From NCBI RefSeq assembly GCF_020091585.1, contig NZ_CP083583.1:744001-808000 (forward strand): a stretch of 64,000 bases of DNA, in the 5' to 3' direction. The notes beneath the pieces are model-generated. The model was given only the letters and a program-made list of their open reading frames with translations. It made no database searches and was not told the DNA's origin. Origin of the DNA: Kovacikia minuta CCNUW1 (GTDB taxonomy: Bacteria; Cyanobacteriota; Cyanobacteriia; Leptolyngbyales; Leptolyngbyaceae). The position numbers and the translations under genes are program-made. Below are positions 7,060 to 16,285 of the stretch, piece after piece (the stretch's first letter is position 1; every line of letters begins with the position of its first letter).

Positions 7060-7410
7060 ATGGAAGAATCTTCAACTTCAAGACAGGCACTTGTCGATTG
7101 TCTGATTCAAGCAATTGAAAAAGATGATTATCAGGGTGCCAGGAACACTCTAGACACAATCTTCGAGCAGAATTTTCCTGTTTTGGTTGAAGTTGCAACC
7201 CTTCCTAAGACCCGTTACAGAGTGTTTATCTGGGTGTTTCAATATATTCGACGGAATAGAGTTGCACCCACACTTAAGGAGATTGAGAGGGCATTAGACC
7301 TTACTCAATCTTCTGTTCAGAATGCTCTTGCAAAGCTGAAAATTGACGGGTATCTAACCTGGGAGAAAGGAAGTCCCCGGTCAATCAGAATTCTTCGGAC
7401 TCGTATTTAG
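7060..7410 (+). CDS. Winged helix-turn-helix regulator
   Basis: 116 aa. Residues 1-40 are a helical hairpin like the 50-aa protein at 6343. Residues 50-116 form a LexA/MarR-like winged helix: RYRVFIWVFQYIRRNRVAPT, then LKEIERALDLTQSSVQNALA as helix-turn-helix and LKIDGYLTWEKGSPRSIRIL as the wing. It lacks any protease or ligand domain, so it is probably a simple DNA-binding regulator. Targets unknown; two palindromes lie immediately downstream at 7453-7481. Confidence 0.75.
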   Translation: MEESSTSRQALVDCLIQAIEKDDYQGARNTLDTIFEQNFPVLVEVATLPKTRYRVFIWVFQYIRRNRVAPTLKEIERALDLTQSSVQNALAKLKIDGYLTWEKGSPRSIRILRTRI

Positions 7411-7452
7411 GAAATGAATTAATCTGCCTTAAGCAGTTTTTCAGAAAATAAG

Positions 7453-7481
7453 TTACTCTTTATAGTGAGTAACTTTTTCAT
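7453..7481. promoter_or_regulatory. Two overlapping operator-like palindromes
   Basis: TTACTC-N8-GAGTAA (7453-7472) overlaps a variant of the element-wide site, GTGA-N9-TCAT (7465-7481). The same pairing of both palindrome types occurs at 19574-19627. The site is 30 bases before the gene at 7510, after a 40-base gene-free gap. Confidence 0.6.
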
Positions 7482-7509
7482 CACCCGTCATTAAGTAGGA
7501 AAGTTAGGC

Positions 7510-8106
7510 ATGAAAACGAATTGGATTTTATTAGGACTAGCTGTTGGGCTGATAGCGCTGCCTAGTATTGGGCAAGCTCAATTCAAGCAGGCTTGGGATC
7601 AATCTGTTCCCAAGCAAGGAGGGGACAGTGGACAGGCATCTATTGAGCAGCAGAAACTTTACCGAGAAGTCCAACAGGCTCAGAAGGGAGGAAATGACGA
7701 TACCTCTTATACTCCTGGAACTGACGAAAACGGCAGTATTAAAATTGCCAAACAGGATGAAATTGATTCAAGTAGCGAGGGACTACCTGACTGCCCTCAC
7801 CCCAGGGACAAAGGGACTGGGGTTTTGATTGAAGGCAATATTCCCGAACAGGGGGATGATCGCGAACAAAAGATTGAAGAGATTGTCAAAGCCAACCATC
7901 TTCAGGGACGTTGGTGCAAGTCTCTCAAAACAGGCAACAAGACCTGGAATGCAGATGGGATTAGCGTTGATGAAGCAATGAAAACGTTCGAGCTATTTAA
8001 GCAAGGTGGATTGATCTCACTCGCACAGCCATCAACTGGCAAAAAGAGGGTTCAGTGGCAGCGGGCTAATCCAGGGCAGGCACCCTCTGAGCGTCCTGGG
8101 ATGTAG
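7510..8106 (+). CDS. Secreted protein with signal peptide
   Basis: 198 aa. A Sec signal peptide is clear (KTNWILLGLAVGLIALPSIG) with a signal peptidase I site after GQA. The mature part is hydrophilic, Gln/Gly/Lys-rich, with two Cys (LPDCPHP and RWCKSLK) that could pair. The C-terminal half (WNADGISVDEAMKTFELF) looks folded. No family recognised. It stands behind two operator-like palindromes and AGGAAAG. Confidence 0.65.
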   Translation: MKTNWILLGLAVGLIALPSIGQAQFKQAWDQSVPKQGGDSGQASIEQQKLYREVQQAQKGGNDDTSYTPGTDENGSIKIAKQDEIDSSSEGLPDCPHPRDKGTGVLIEGNIPEQGDDREQKIEEIVKANHLQGRWCKSLKTGNKTWNADGISVDEAMKTFELFKQGGLISLAQPSTGKKRVQWQRANPGQAPSERPGM

Positions 8107-8176
8107 TTAGAACTGATTCAAGATTGTTCGCTTAATTGGACTTCGATTAAACAACTTGTAATTTCCAGGAGTAACA

Positions 8177-8458
8177 ATGGCAGGAGATCCCGGAATAGGA
8201 TCAGGAGTATCCGAAGGGTTATTCCCATCAAGTGTAGATTTGAAAATTGACTTCAACGTAGTAGTCATACCATCAACCGATTCACCTTCATCCAGTCCAA
8301 TTTCTATCCATACCTTAATTGAGAATCAAAAAAAACTGATTGAGCAAACGCAGGAAAAGCTGCTAAATGGAGGAGATTGTGACGATGGTTGCTATCTTGG
8401 CAATTTGATCAGTCAACTGAATATCCTTATACAAATAAGACTTCAGCTTACAGCTTGA
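8177..8458 (+). CDS. Hypothetical small protein
   Basis: 93 aa, with CAGGAG 6 bases before the ATG. Extended Ser/Pro-rich first half, then a helix (LIENQKKLIEQTQEKLLNGG), a Cys pair (CDDGC) and a second helix (LISQLNILIQIRLQL). No family recognised. It is the last gene before the terminator at 8496, probably transcribed with the secreted protein upstream. Confidence 0.6.
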   Translation: MAGDPGIGSGVSEGLFPSSVDLKIDFNVVVIPSTDSPSSSPISIHTLIENQKKLIEQTQEKLLNGGDCDDGCYLGNLISQLNILIQIRLQLTA

Positions 8459-8495
8459 CCACTTACCAAATCACAAACAGTAACAAGAAAAGACT

Positions 8496-8534
8496 ACTCC
8501 AGTATCTTAGGATGCTGGAGTTTTTTCTTTTTTT
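8496..8534 (+). terminator. Rho-independent terminator
   Basis: Stem ACTCCAGTATC / GATGCTGGAGT (one mismatch) with a 4-base loop, followed by TTTTTCTTTTTTTT. It ends the plus-strand genes and also lies at the end of the converging minus-strand gene, whose stop is at 8535. Confidence 0.9.
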
Positions 8535-9848
8535 TTAATCAGGCTGAAACTGCAAAACAGCTAATCCGGTTTGGGTTTTGATTAAGTCAACAAGCTTCAG
8601 GGTAGGGTATTCTTTGAGCCAGTGACCAACTGCCTGTTGTTCCCCGTATCGATAGAAATCGTCTATCAGGATAAAGGTATTTGCTGAAAGGAATGGTTTT
8701 AACTGGGACAGAACTGGATACCGACTGGTGAGATGGAGATCTCCTGGAGGGCCGTCTACTAGCAATAGATCGATTGTCGGAAGACTGGCTTTCGAGATGT
8801 CATACCAGGGAATCGAATTGATTAGCCTCAGTGGGCAGAAAAGAACACTTTCCGAAGAAAACCCTTTCTCACTAAGACGGCTGATGATTGATTCGTACCA
8901 GACTGAATCATGCTCTAAAGAGCGAAAGTCTTCAATCACTCCTTTTTTCTGAGCCTCTGCAAACATTAAGGTTGATTCACCTGTACCCAGTTCCACAACT
9001 GTTTTGATCTCGTTCTCCTGAATAAAGTCTAATATCCACTGGAGAGTATCTTCATCAAGTGCCCATGCGCTTGACTTGGGAGCAGAAGGTTTAGCAAGTT
9101 TGTCAATTAAAGTAAAACGAGTAAAGGTCTGAACCTCAAGTTCAATATTATTCATCCCTCTACGCTTTAGAGCCTGACGCACCGACCTGGCTGTAAACTC
9201 AATCTGTTGAAATCGTTTCTGGAAAGTTATGCAATCCTTATGGTGACGGCAAAAATACAGGGGCTTTTGCAGATGATAAAAGCCTGTCACCTCTGACAGT
9301 CTGATACAGAAATCCACATCCATACAGCAAAGACAGGTTGGATCGACTCCCCCAGCAGCCTCGTAAGCTTCTCTCCGAATTAATCGAAACTGGTAAGTCA
9401 TGAACTGAACCAGAATCTTTTCCCTGGAATAAGGGGTTTGTGTAACCTTCCCATATTCCTTAAATGAGCCATCCTCATTGGTGACAATGTAATCGGTGTA
9501 GACAACGCCTACATCCTGGGAAAGGCGATCTAAAAGCCCCACTGTATCCTCAAGGCATGTTGGAGCTAAGAAATCGTCGCTATCTAACCATCCAATATAT
9601 TTTCCCGTACAGTGCTTATAGGCTTCAACTAAAGCGGGTGCCCTGCCAACATGCTCAGACTGAATCACCTTGATTCGGAAATCTTGACGGGCATATTCTA
9701 GACAAATATCTAGAGATTTATCCGTTGAACCATCATCGAAAAGAATCAACTCCCAGTCTTCAAAGGTTTGACCAAGAGTTGATTCAATGCAGTCGGGAAG
9801 ATATGCAGCCCGATCAATGAATGTTGTGATCAGGGAAATTTTTGACAC
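8535..9848 (-). CDS. Glycosyltransferase family 2 fused to a class I methyltransferase-like domain
   Basis: 437 aa, GTG start, no clear ribosome site. Residues 1-215 are a GT-A fold: ISLITTFIDRAAYLPDCIES, FDDGSTDKS (nucleotide-sugar site), GKYIGWLDSDDF (metal-binding DxD) and an acceptor-side MDVDFCIRL. Residues 245-437 are a Rossmann-type SAM domain: VVELGTGESTLMFAEA is motif I, and LLLVDGPPGD and FILIDDFYRYG are later strands. Such fusions decorate polysaccharides or glycoproteins. The gene is followed on the same strand, upstream, by two unknowns and a giant secreted protein that could be a substrate (inference). Confidence 0.85.
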   Translation of the reverse strand: MSKISLITTFIDRAAYLPDCIESTLGQTFEDWELILFDDGSTDKSLDICLEYARQDFRIKVIQSEHVGRAPALVEAYKHCTGKYIGWLDSDDFLAPTCLEDTVGLLDRLSQDVGVVYTDYIVTNEDGSFKEYGKVTQTPYSREKILVQFMTYQFRLIRREAYEAAGGVDPTCLCCMDVDFCIRLSEVTGFYHLQKPLYFCRHHKDCITFQKRFQQIEFTARSVRQALKRRGMNNIELEVQTFTRFTLIDKLAKPSAPKSSAWALDEDTLQWILDFIQENEIKTVVELGTGESTLMFAEAQKKGVIEDFRSLEHDSVWYESIISRLSEKGFSSESVLFCPLRLINSIPWYDISKASLPTIDLLLVDGPPGDLHLTSRYPVLSQLKPFLSANTFILIDDFYRYGEQQAVGHWLKEYPTLKLVDLIKTQTGLAVLQFQPD

Positions 9849-9855
9849 TATACTG

Positions 9856-10629
9856 TCAGATTGCTGGTTTTAGAAGATTGGGATCAATATAAAAACAATC
9901 CCTGATATGCGGCTCAAATGAAAAATTCAACTTACCTAAAGAACTTAGACCTTGAAACTCTTCAGATGCATAAAAAACACTTAAAACAGCAGTATCAAGC
10001 AATTTCCAGAATGCATCAACTGTTATCGTGTCAAAGTCATACCCTAAAACAAAATACTTTTTGTCATAAACGGCATATACGTTTTCTGGATAGCAAACAG
10101 TATAGAATCCAATAACACCTAAAGATTTGAGGAGATCGTAGAAAACAGGAAACTTCAACGATGAATTTGGCTGGACTAAACAATCAGAATGTAATTCAAA
10201 TCCTAGTGCTTTTAATTTTAATCGTCTCCGTTCTGTTTCTATACTGAAACTTTGTAGACAAACTTCAAAAAAGTCATTTTTTCCACTAAAACAATGATCC
10301 TTCGGAAGATATTTTGCAATAGGGAGAAATTCAAATTCTGATGGATTTTTGCAGCCTTCCTCCATTAAAGAAATAAACCACTGGAACCATTCTGTATTAG
10401 AAATTTTATCTAGAGGATCAACATCAATCTCTGAGGCGGAATAAGAGATGTGATTCTCAAAAACAGGGTATTGCTTTTGAGAATCACTTAAAAACGGAGG
10501 AATCAACCGACCTTGACGGTGTAGTATCGCAACAGCGAAATCAATAAGAGGGGCGTAGAGAAAAGATTCAAACCTTGCAGATTCTACGAAGATTTCATCA
10601 GGCTCAGACGAAATAAAGGATGCATTCAT
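9856..10629 (-). CDS. Hypothetical protein
   Basis: 257 aa, soluble, Phe/Leu-rich, no membrane helix. Segments such as FWKLLDTAVLSVFYASEEF and SLGVIGFYTVCYPENVYAVY look folded, but no motif is recognised. It sits 7 bases upstream of the glycosyltransferase gene and 21 bases after the secreted protein, so it shares their transcript. Confidence 0.6.
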   Translation of the reverse strand: MNASFISSEPDEIFVESARFESFLYAPLIDFAVAILHRQGRLIPPFLSDSQKQYPVFENHISYSASEIDVDPLDKISNTEWFQWFISLMEEGCKNPSEFEFLPIAKYLPKDHCFSGKNDFFEVCLQSFSIETERRRLKLKALGFELHSDCLVQPNSSLKFPVFYDLLKSLGVIGFYTVCYPENVYAVYDKKYFVLGYDFDTITVDAFWKLLDTAVLSVFYASEEFQGLSSLGKLNFSFEPHIRDCFYIDPNLLKPAI

Positions 10630-10650
10630 TGGGGTTTTACAGTAAATTAC

Positions 10651-11454
10651 TTACCCAACATAGCTCATAGTCCATCCCTCATCAAGAACAGCCCCATCAT
10701 CTACAAGAGCAACCGACCTACTTGAGCAATGTGCCCAGTCATTGCAGACCCCATCTCCACAGTAATCAATACAATCACTTCCTCCCTTGCATTTGGGCTT
10801 GTCACCAATGAAAAAAGGGGCACCCTTAAATTTGTGCCACCAGGGATCTTTTTGATCCTGCTGTTCCCTTTCGTCTTTTGGAAACCCAATACAAGGAACC
10901 TGTATTGGATCTTTACCCGTAAAACGTTCATGAAGGAAAACGCCTGAGCCAGACTTAGACCCCGTAACTAACCAGGCACTAGCTTGTACTGCTCCTGTTC
11001 TGTTGCCTGTCCCTCTTGGGAATCTAAAAATTGAAAAATCATTATAAGTTGAAACCCCTGATGTTTTTAACGGGTGACGAGTCAAAAAATCTTCACCCAC
11101 CCGATAAAGTCGGACGTGTGGCCCCTTCCCAAGACCTACATCCTTTAGCTTTTTTCGCCCCCAGACTTTAACTTGTCGCATAATTCGAGGACTGGAAACT
11201 TCATCAATTCTATGAAGACTTTGAAGATTTAGAATTAACTGAACAAATACAGTAGTTGGAGCTGCCGTTGTTCGACACTTAAAAACACTTACTGGATGCA
11301 AAAAAGGATCTACAAGCGCGCCTTTACCTGAAACTTCAGTTTCTTCAGATATGGTTTGAGCGTAAACCGATTGAGGCAGCACCAAAAGCAGATTAAAGTA
11401 TCCAATAACAGCAAGCAGGATTCCAATAATTTTCTTCACTTTCTTATCCTCCAT
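10651..11454 (-). CDS. Secreted protein with Cys-rich C-terminus
   Basis: About 267 aa from the ATG at 11454, which puts the signal peptide (KKIIGILLAVIGYFNLLLVL, cleavage after VYA) at the N-terminus; an ATG at 11532 would overlap the gene upstream. The mature part has no recognised domain, but residues near the end carry a compact Cys cluster (CKGGSDCIDYCGDGVCNDW ... HC), which resembles small disulfide-bonded or metal-bound modules. It lies 13 bases after the giant repeat protein gene and is probably exported with it. Confidence 0.65.
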   Translation of the reverse strand: MEDKKVKKIIGILLAVIGYFNLLLVLPQSVYAQTISEETEVSGKGALVDPFLHPVSVFKCRTTAAPTTVFVQLILNLQSLHRIDEVSSPRIMRQVKVWGRKKLKDVGLGKGPHVRLYRVGEDFLTRHPLKTSGVSTYNDFSIFRFPRGTGNRTGAVQASAWLVTGSKSGSGVFLHERFTGKDPIQVPCIGFPKDEREQQDQKDPWWHKFKGAPFFIGDKPKCKGGSDCIDYCGDGVCNDWAHCSSRSVALVDDGAVLDEGWTMSYVG

Positions 11455-11467
11455 CTTTGTTGAATTT

Positions 11468-14400
11468 TCAGATTTTCCAGAAACCAACAGTTGTGGGTTG
11501 ACCTGTAACAAAATAAAGATTTGATCCAACAACCTTCAGTCCTGAAACACCATAATCCAATCCGGGATTGAAATCCTTTATTTCGACTGTTCCACTAGAA
11601 GTTCCATCGGATTTCCAAAGCTCATAACCATGATCAGGTGTCATCGCCAGAAAATAAAGAGTTCCAGAAAAATTCACCAATTCACTTGGGGCAGAATCAT
11701 CAGATCCAACATAAATATCTTTAACCAAAACCGTCCCACCAGAAGTTCCATCAGATTTCCAAAGTTCAGTTCCATTAGTTGAAGTCGTTGCACTGAAATA
11801 AAGGGTTGAACCAACAGGTGTTAATTCTTGTGGAGTTGATCCATCTGCTCCACTCGATCCTGTATTGATGTCTTTTACTAGAACTGTTCCACTAGAAGTT
11901 CCATCGGATTTCCAAAGTTCAGTTCCGTTAGCTGAAGTCGTTGCACTGAAATAAAGAGTTGAGCCAATGGCTGTTAGTTTTTGAGGCTCAGACCCTAATC
12001 CTGCTGTTGTTTCTATATTCTTCACCAGAACTGTTCCGCCAGAAGTCCCGTCGGACTTCCAAAGTTCGCCACCATTAGTACCATCATCAGCAGTAAAGAA
12101 AAGAGTACTACTAATAGGTGTCAAAAAGCGGGGTAAAGAATTTCCTGATGTATTGATGTCCTTTACTAAAACCGTTCCACCAGAAGTCCCATCGGATTTC
12201 CAAAGCTCATAGCCATTCGTACCATCACTAGCAGAAAAGTAAAGAGTTGATCCCATCAAAATAACTTCGGAGACAGGTTCTCCAGTAGTATTGAGATCTT
12301 TTACTTTTGAAGTTCCAGCATTTGTTCCATCTGTTTTGTAGAGTGAAGTTGTTGTGACACTCCCAGAAGTAGTTTGCCCAAAATAGTAAAGAGTTGTTCC
12401 ACTAACTACAGGATTTTGAACGTTAACTTCCGTCCCGGAAGTGTGAACAATACCAGTTCCAGCAGAAGTACCATCTGTCTTATAAAGCCTAGACACCTCA
12501 TTTGAATCTTCTGCAATGAAATAGAAACTTCCTCCCATGACAACAAAATCATGAGGATCAGAACTCTGAGATCCAGAAACAATATCTTTAATCAAAACAG
12601 TTCCGCCAGAAGTCCCGTCTGTTTTCCAAGGTTCAACTCCATTGCCTAAAGAATTCATTCCAAAAACAGAGATTGTCCCATTTGAAACAAACTCTGCATT
12701 GATAGGGCCAAAGCTTTTTCCAAGATCGGCAATTTGAACTGTCCCGGAGGAACAGCCGCAACTTCTATAAAGCTCTAATCCATCATGCTCAGATGAGGCA
12801 AAAAAGATTAAATCGTCTTTTCTGCTTAAACGAGTAAAACCTCCAGGTTCAGAACTGTTTGTTCCAACGTAAATATCTTTCACTTGAACAGTTCCACCGG
12901 AAGTCCCATCGGACTTCCATGCTTCACGCCCAGAACTTGAATCGATTGCAGAAAAGTAGAGTGTCCCATTAATATTAGTCAAACTGTGGGGATAGGATCC
13001 TGTAGAGCCAGAGTAAATATCTTTCACTTGAACAGTTCCACCGGAAGTCCCATCGGACTTCCAAAGCTCAACACCACCCGTAGAGTCTTTTGCAGCATAA
13101 TAAAGCGTTGTTCCTACTGGTGTTAAGTCAACGGGATCTGCTCCAGTCGGACTATTAACAGTTCTCACAACAGCAGTCCCGCCACTTGTACCGTTGGAAC
13201 TCCAAAGCTGATAGCCATCCGTTCCATTGGTTGCACTCAAAAACAGGGTATTTCCAATTTTTGTTATTTCGTAAATTGGAGTATCCCCGGCGTCCCCATA
13301 GTGAGCAGTTGTATTAATATCCTTGACTAATACTGTTCCACCAGAGGTTCCGTCTGTTTTCCAGAGACTAACACCAACACCTGTATCTGTCCCCGATGGA
13401 TTAACATACTGAGTTGCAACAAAATAAAGCACTCCATTCATTTCAATAAAGTTGTAAGGAAAAGAATCAGGAATATTATCAGCAGCACGATAGCTGATTT
13501 CCTTTAATAGAACTGTCCCAGTTGATGTTCCATCACTAACCCAAGGTTCATATCCATTTGCACCAGTAAAAGCAGCAAAATAGATCTTTCCTTTGAAAAT
13601 TGTCAAATCTAATGGATTTGAACCTCCGGGAGTACCATCACTATTAGTTGTTGTATTGATGTTTTTAACCATCATGGTTCCGGCAGCAGTTCCATCGGAT
13701 TTCCAAAGTTCCCTTCCATTTGTCCCATCGGTAGCATTGAAGTAGAGGATTGACCCCATTGCAATCATTTCGGACGGATTAGAATCTCCACTGGAATTAA
13801 TATCCTTCACTAACACCGTTCCTTCCGAGGTTCCATCACTTTCATAAAGTTCAATCCCATAATCTGAATCGTAAGCAGAGAAGAAAAGACGATCACTTGT
13901 TGGGATAAGATCTTCAGAGGCAGGAGTAATTGAAAAAACCTGGAAAGTTCCTTCGGCTGTTCCATCTGTTGTCCACAACCCTGCATTCTCTGTTGTCGAG
14001 TCTAGAAAGTAGTGTTGCCCCTTGAATGGAACAAGACTCATCGGCTCTAGGCCTTTTGAACCAATATCAATATTGACAAAATTCGTAGGAAGTCCTGAAC
14101 TTGCAAACTGAGAATTGACATTGATCGTTATTTTGTACTTGTCAGCAGTGCTGTTTGCATCTTGTCCAACACTCTGAGAAACCTTCACATAGAACGTTCC
14201 AGCACTTGATTGAAAAGTTGAAATGTTCGCAAAGGAACCGTTGTTCACGTTCGCTGTAATGCCAGTAATTACAGTGTCAGAGGAATTCCGAATGTCAACG
14301 GTTGATTGATCTCCACCAGTCTGCTGGTCGTTGTAGAGAGTAGCGGTGATGTTAGCAGGGCCAGTTGTAATGATCTTAAAGTAATCACTCCGATCTGCTG

Positions 14401-15622
14401 AAGACCCAATACTGGAGAAGTAGTCTCCAACCCCACTAGTTGAAGTTCCATTCCCCAGGTCATAGGCAATGGCTGTTGTGTCTCCAAAGGCGTCGATGGC
14501 TATTGGATCATTTGCCTTGAGATAAGGAGTCATGGGTTGCCAACCAGAACCGGATACAGTTCCAATCGTTGGAGAAGAAGTCGGAGCAGTACCTCCATCC
14601 ATCAACCAAAGAATTGCTTCCCATGTGGAAGCTAATCGACGGAAAAGAAGATCAGCATATCCATCGGAATTGAAATCGGCAATTCCTCGAACCCACCAAT
14701 CAACAGAGTTCACATTATTGAGGGAAGCGGCTGTCTGGGCGTACACTTCTCGATCCATCTCCCAGACAACGGTTTGCCCATTGCTGGCATTCAACCGCTT
14801 CCAATAAATGTCCAGGTCTCCATCGTTGTCGTAGTCACCGACTCCTGAAAGCTTCCATTCGGATGCACTGCCTGAAATAGCAGGAAGGAGAGCCACTTTC
14901 TTAGCTTCAAGACCCTTCATCAACCAAATCTGATTTTCACCAGTACTAGAATTACGCCAAAGAATATCTGGGTTCCCATCCAGGTTCATGTCGCCTGCTG
15001 CGCTGGCTACCCAATTGGCGGCAGTCCATCCAGAATCAAATCCATTCGTTGTTAGATCGGCTGCTCTAAGATAGGTCGAATCCTTCATGAACCAGACCGT
15101 CTTTTGTCCGGTGCTGTCGTTATAAAAAAGAATGTCGCTGTACCCATCCTTATCAAAGTCAGCTAAAGCCCCCATCTTCCAAGCTGACCCGGAAAGTGAG
15201 TTTAGAGAGGTACTGGAACCAAATGATGTCCCATTTATGCTCCAGAGGGTATTAGAACCAGAGCTAGTATCTCGCCATACCACATTAGGGGTTAAGCCCT
15301 GGTCAACTTTCAGTTTGTAGTCATCCTCTGGTTGGAGCGCTTTTGGCTGAACCTTTAGATAATACTCACCAGCCGGAAGAGAGGTGTTGATGTTCTCAGC
15401 CAGGTTCCCAACAGCAGCAGAAGAATTAAGCTGACTGCCATCTGCACTTAGCAGATAGAGATCGGCGTCAGCCTTCATTCCAGAAAGATTGATGTTAACG
15501 ATGCGCTCATAGGGGATTGTGAACTTGTAATAGTCGGGATTGATGTTCAGATGGCCCGTGACCATTTGAATCCCAGAAGTGAACAAAAGTAAAAGCGCTG
15601 TTGCCAGGGTATGACCAACCAT
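11468..15622 (-). CDS. Giant secreted surface protein: PPC, FG-GAP and ELWK repeats
   Basis: 1384 aa with a signal-like N-terminus (TLATALLLLFTSGIQMVTG). Order: a pre-peptidase C-terminal-like beta domain (residues 25-95, DADLYLLSADG, LPAGEYYLKV); three or four FG-GAP/VCBS-type units (DFDKDGYSDILFYND, DMNLDGNPDILWRN, DYDNDGDLDIYW) with Ca-binding Asp loops; a second PPC-like domain (370-500); then about 17 copies of a ~48-residue ELWKSDGTSGGTVLVKDI repeat, probably a beta-propeller or solenoid. One copy is altered (CGCSSGTV). The domains suggest an extracellular adhesin or matrix protein; no catalytic site is seen. DNA of the repeats is visibly redundant, so recombination between copies is likely. 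Confidence 0.85.
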   Translation of the reverse strand: MVGHTLATALLLLFTSGIQMVTGHLNINPDYYKFTIPYERIVNINLSGMKADADLYLLSADGSQLNSSAAVGNLAENINTSLPAGEYYLKVQPKALQPEDDYKLKVDQGLTPNVVWRDTSSGSNTLWSINGTSFGSSTSLNSLSGSAWKMGALADFDKDGYSDILFYNDSTGQKTVWFMKDSTYLRAADLTTNGFDSGWTAANWVASAAGDMNLDGNPDILWRNSSTGENQIWLMKGLEAKKVALLPAISGSASEWKLSGVGDYDNDGDLDIYWKRLNASNGQTVVWEMDREVYAQTAASLNNVNSVDWWVRGIADFNSDGYADLLFRRLASTWEAILWLMDGGTAPTSSPTIGTVSGSGWQPMTPYLKANDPIAIDAFGDTTAIAYDLGNGTSTSGVGDYFSSIGSSADRSDYFKIITTGPANITATLYNDQQTGGDQSTVDIRNSSDTVITGITANVNNGSFANISTFQSSAGTFYVKVSQSVGQDANSTADKYKITINVNSQFASSGLPTNFVNIDIGSKGLEPMSLVPFKGQHYFLDSTTENAGLWTTDGTAEGTFQVFSITPASEDLIPTSDRLFFSAYDSDYGIELYESDGTSEGTVLVKDINSSGDSNPSEMIAMGSILYFNATDGTNGRELWKSDGTAAGTMMVKNINTTTNSDGTPGGSNPLDLTIFKGKIYFAAFTGANGYEPWVSDGTSTGTVLLKEISYRAADNIPDSFPYNFIEMNGVLYFVATQYVNPSGTDTGVGVSLWKTDGTSGGTVLVKDINTTAHYGDAGDTPIYEITKIGNTLFLSATNGTDGYQLWSSNGTSGGTAVVRTVNSPTGADPVDLTPVGTTLYYAAKDSTGGVELWKSDGTSGGTVQVKDIYSGSTGSYPHSLTNINGTLYFSAIDSSSGREAWKSDGTSGGTVQVKDIYVGTNSSEPGGFTRLSRKDDLIFFASSEHDGLELYRSCGCSSGTVQIADLGKSFGPINAEFVSNGTISVFGMNSLGNGVEPWKTDGTSGGTVLIKDIVSGSQSSDPHDFVVMGGSFYFIAEDSNEVSRLYKTDGTSAGTGIVHTSGTEVNVQNPVVSGTTLYYFGQTTSGSVTTTSLYKTDGTNAGTSKVKDLNTTGEPVSEVILMGSTLYFSASDGTNGYELWKSDGTSGGTVLVKDINTSGNSLPRFLTPISSTLFFTADDGTNGGELWKSDGTSGGTVLVKNIETTAGLGSEPQKLTAIGSTLYFSATTSANGTELWKSDGTSSGTVLVKDINTGSSGADGSTPQELTPVGSTLYFSATTSTNGTELWKSDGTSGGTVLVKDIYVGSDDSAPSELVNFSGTLYFLAMTPDHGYELWKSDGTSSGTVEIKDFNPGLDYGVSGLKVVGSNLYFVTGQPTTVGFWKI

Positions 15623-15814
15623 AAATCTTTTATGTAGGAAGACTCAAACACTCCCATTCTCAATTGTTCCGATGAAAGAAACAATCATCACTTTATAAGG
15701 CGTATATACTCACAAAACAGATACAGTCGATCCGCTTCTTTCATAGGTTGATGTTAGAACCGATGAACTCAGACGAACTCTTGGCCTACTTCGATTAACT
15801 GAAACTGGCTCCCT

Positions 15815-15965
15815 GGCGGAACTCTGCGTACTTTTGCTACTTTTGCCACCTCAGCTTCACTATTACTAAAACAGCGATCATCGGAAAAAGAAATTCAACG
15901 TTCGTCTTTTAAGACTTTTTGTGCAGACTTCCTGGAAAAGTAAGTAAAGTACGCAGAGTAACGCC
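15815..15965. repeat. 20-bp inverted repeat, arms 111 bp apart
   Basis: GGCGGAACTCTGCGTACTTT at 15815-15834 is complementary to 15946-15965 at 18 of 20 positions (AAAGTACGCAGAGT then two mismatches then CGCC). The enclosed DNA contains GTCTT-TT-AAGAC and a CATCGGAAAAAGAA copy. Could be ends of a tiny mobile unit or an RNA stem; no flanking duplication was found. Confidence 0.65.
15879..15892 (-). repeat. Dispersed 14-bp motif CATCGGAAAAAGAA (one of seven)
   Basis: Copies reading CATCGGAAAAAGAA on the plus strand: 15879-15892, 31235-31248, 40994-41007, and 39000-39013 (CATCGGAAAAAAAG). On the minus strand: 16804-16817, 41181-41194, and 33646-33659 (one base different). Four lie in genes, in more than one reading frame, so amino-acid bias does not explain them. 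A weaker relative sits at 46544-46556, beside the integrase end of the element. None was seen in the chromosomal part. Confidence 0.75.
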
Positions 15966-16080
15966 TGGGTAAGGGTTTGGGTCAATCAAAGTACCTCGAA
16001 GTACCTCGAAAGTTAGTCGAAAGTTCCCCGGAAGGGTCTGTTCTTTCTTTGTTGAGGTAAAATCAAAATAGCGATCGCTC

Positions 16081-16250
16081 ACCAGTGGCAAGTCGCGCTC
16101 CGATCACCAGGAGGCTCCTGAAGCGAAAGGCGTCATTTGCGAAGGTGGGAGACTGGGCACCGAATATTTAGAGTGGGTGGGTGATTCCGCCCACTGGTCA
16201 GACACATCCTCAGTGCGTCTAAGCGGCAACGGTGCAATGAGCGATTGCAC
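16081..16250 (+). ncRNA. Candidate structured leader RNA
   Basis: Paired segments: ACCAGTGG (16081-16088) with CCACTGGT (16191-16198); CAGGAG-G-CTCCTG (16108-16120); and GTGCAAT-GAGCG-ATTGCAC (16232-16250). An alternative helix AGTGGG/CCCACT competes with the first, as in switching leaders. It precedes a 55-codon gene by 36 bases. Strand assignment follows that gene. No known riboswitch core recognised. Confidence 0.35.
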
Positions 16251-16285
16251 TCCGATAACAACAAAAGGTAAAAAAAAGAGGATTT

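Larger units (their letters stand above)
15623..16285. other. Gene-poor stretch with inverted repeats
   Basis: No convincing open frame in 660 bases. It holds an imperfect long inverted repeat (15815-15965), one CATCGGAAAAAGAA copy (15879-15892), a short tandem AAGTACCTCG pair near 15987, one of the element's two GCGATCGC sites (about 16070) and a cluster of hairpins (16081-16250). The start of the giant surface gene lies at its left end, so its promoter must be here. Confidence 0.6.

Noticed and set aside
11468-14050. CRISPR-like or satellite array because of regularly recurring DNA words
   Set aside because: The period (~144-180 bp) follows the coding repeat ELWKSDGT..., stays in frame, and has no spacers.
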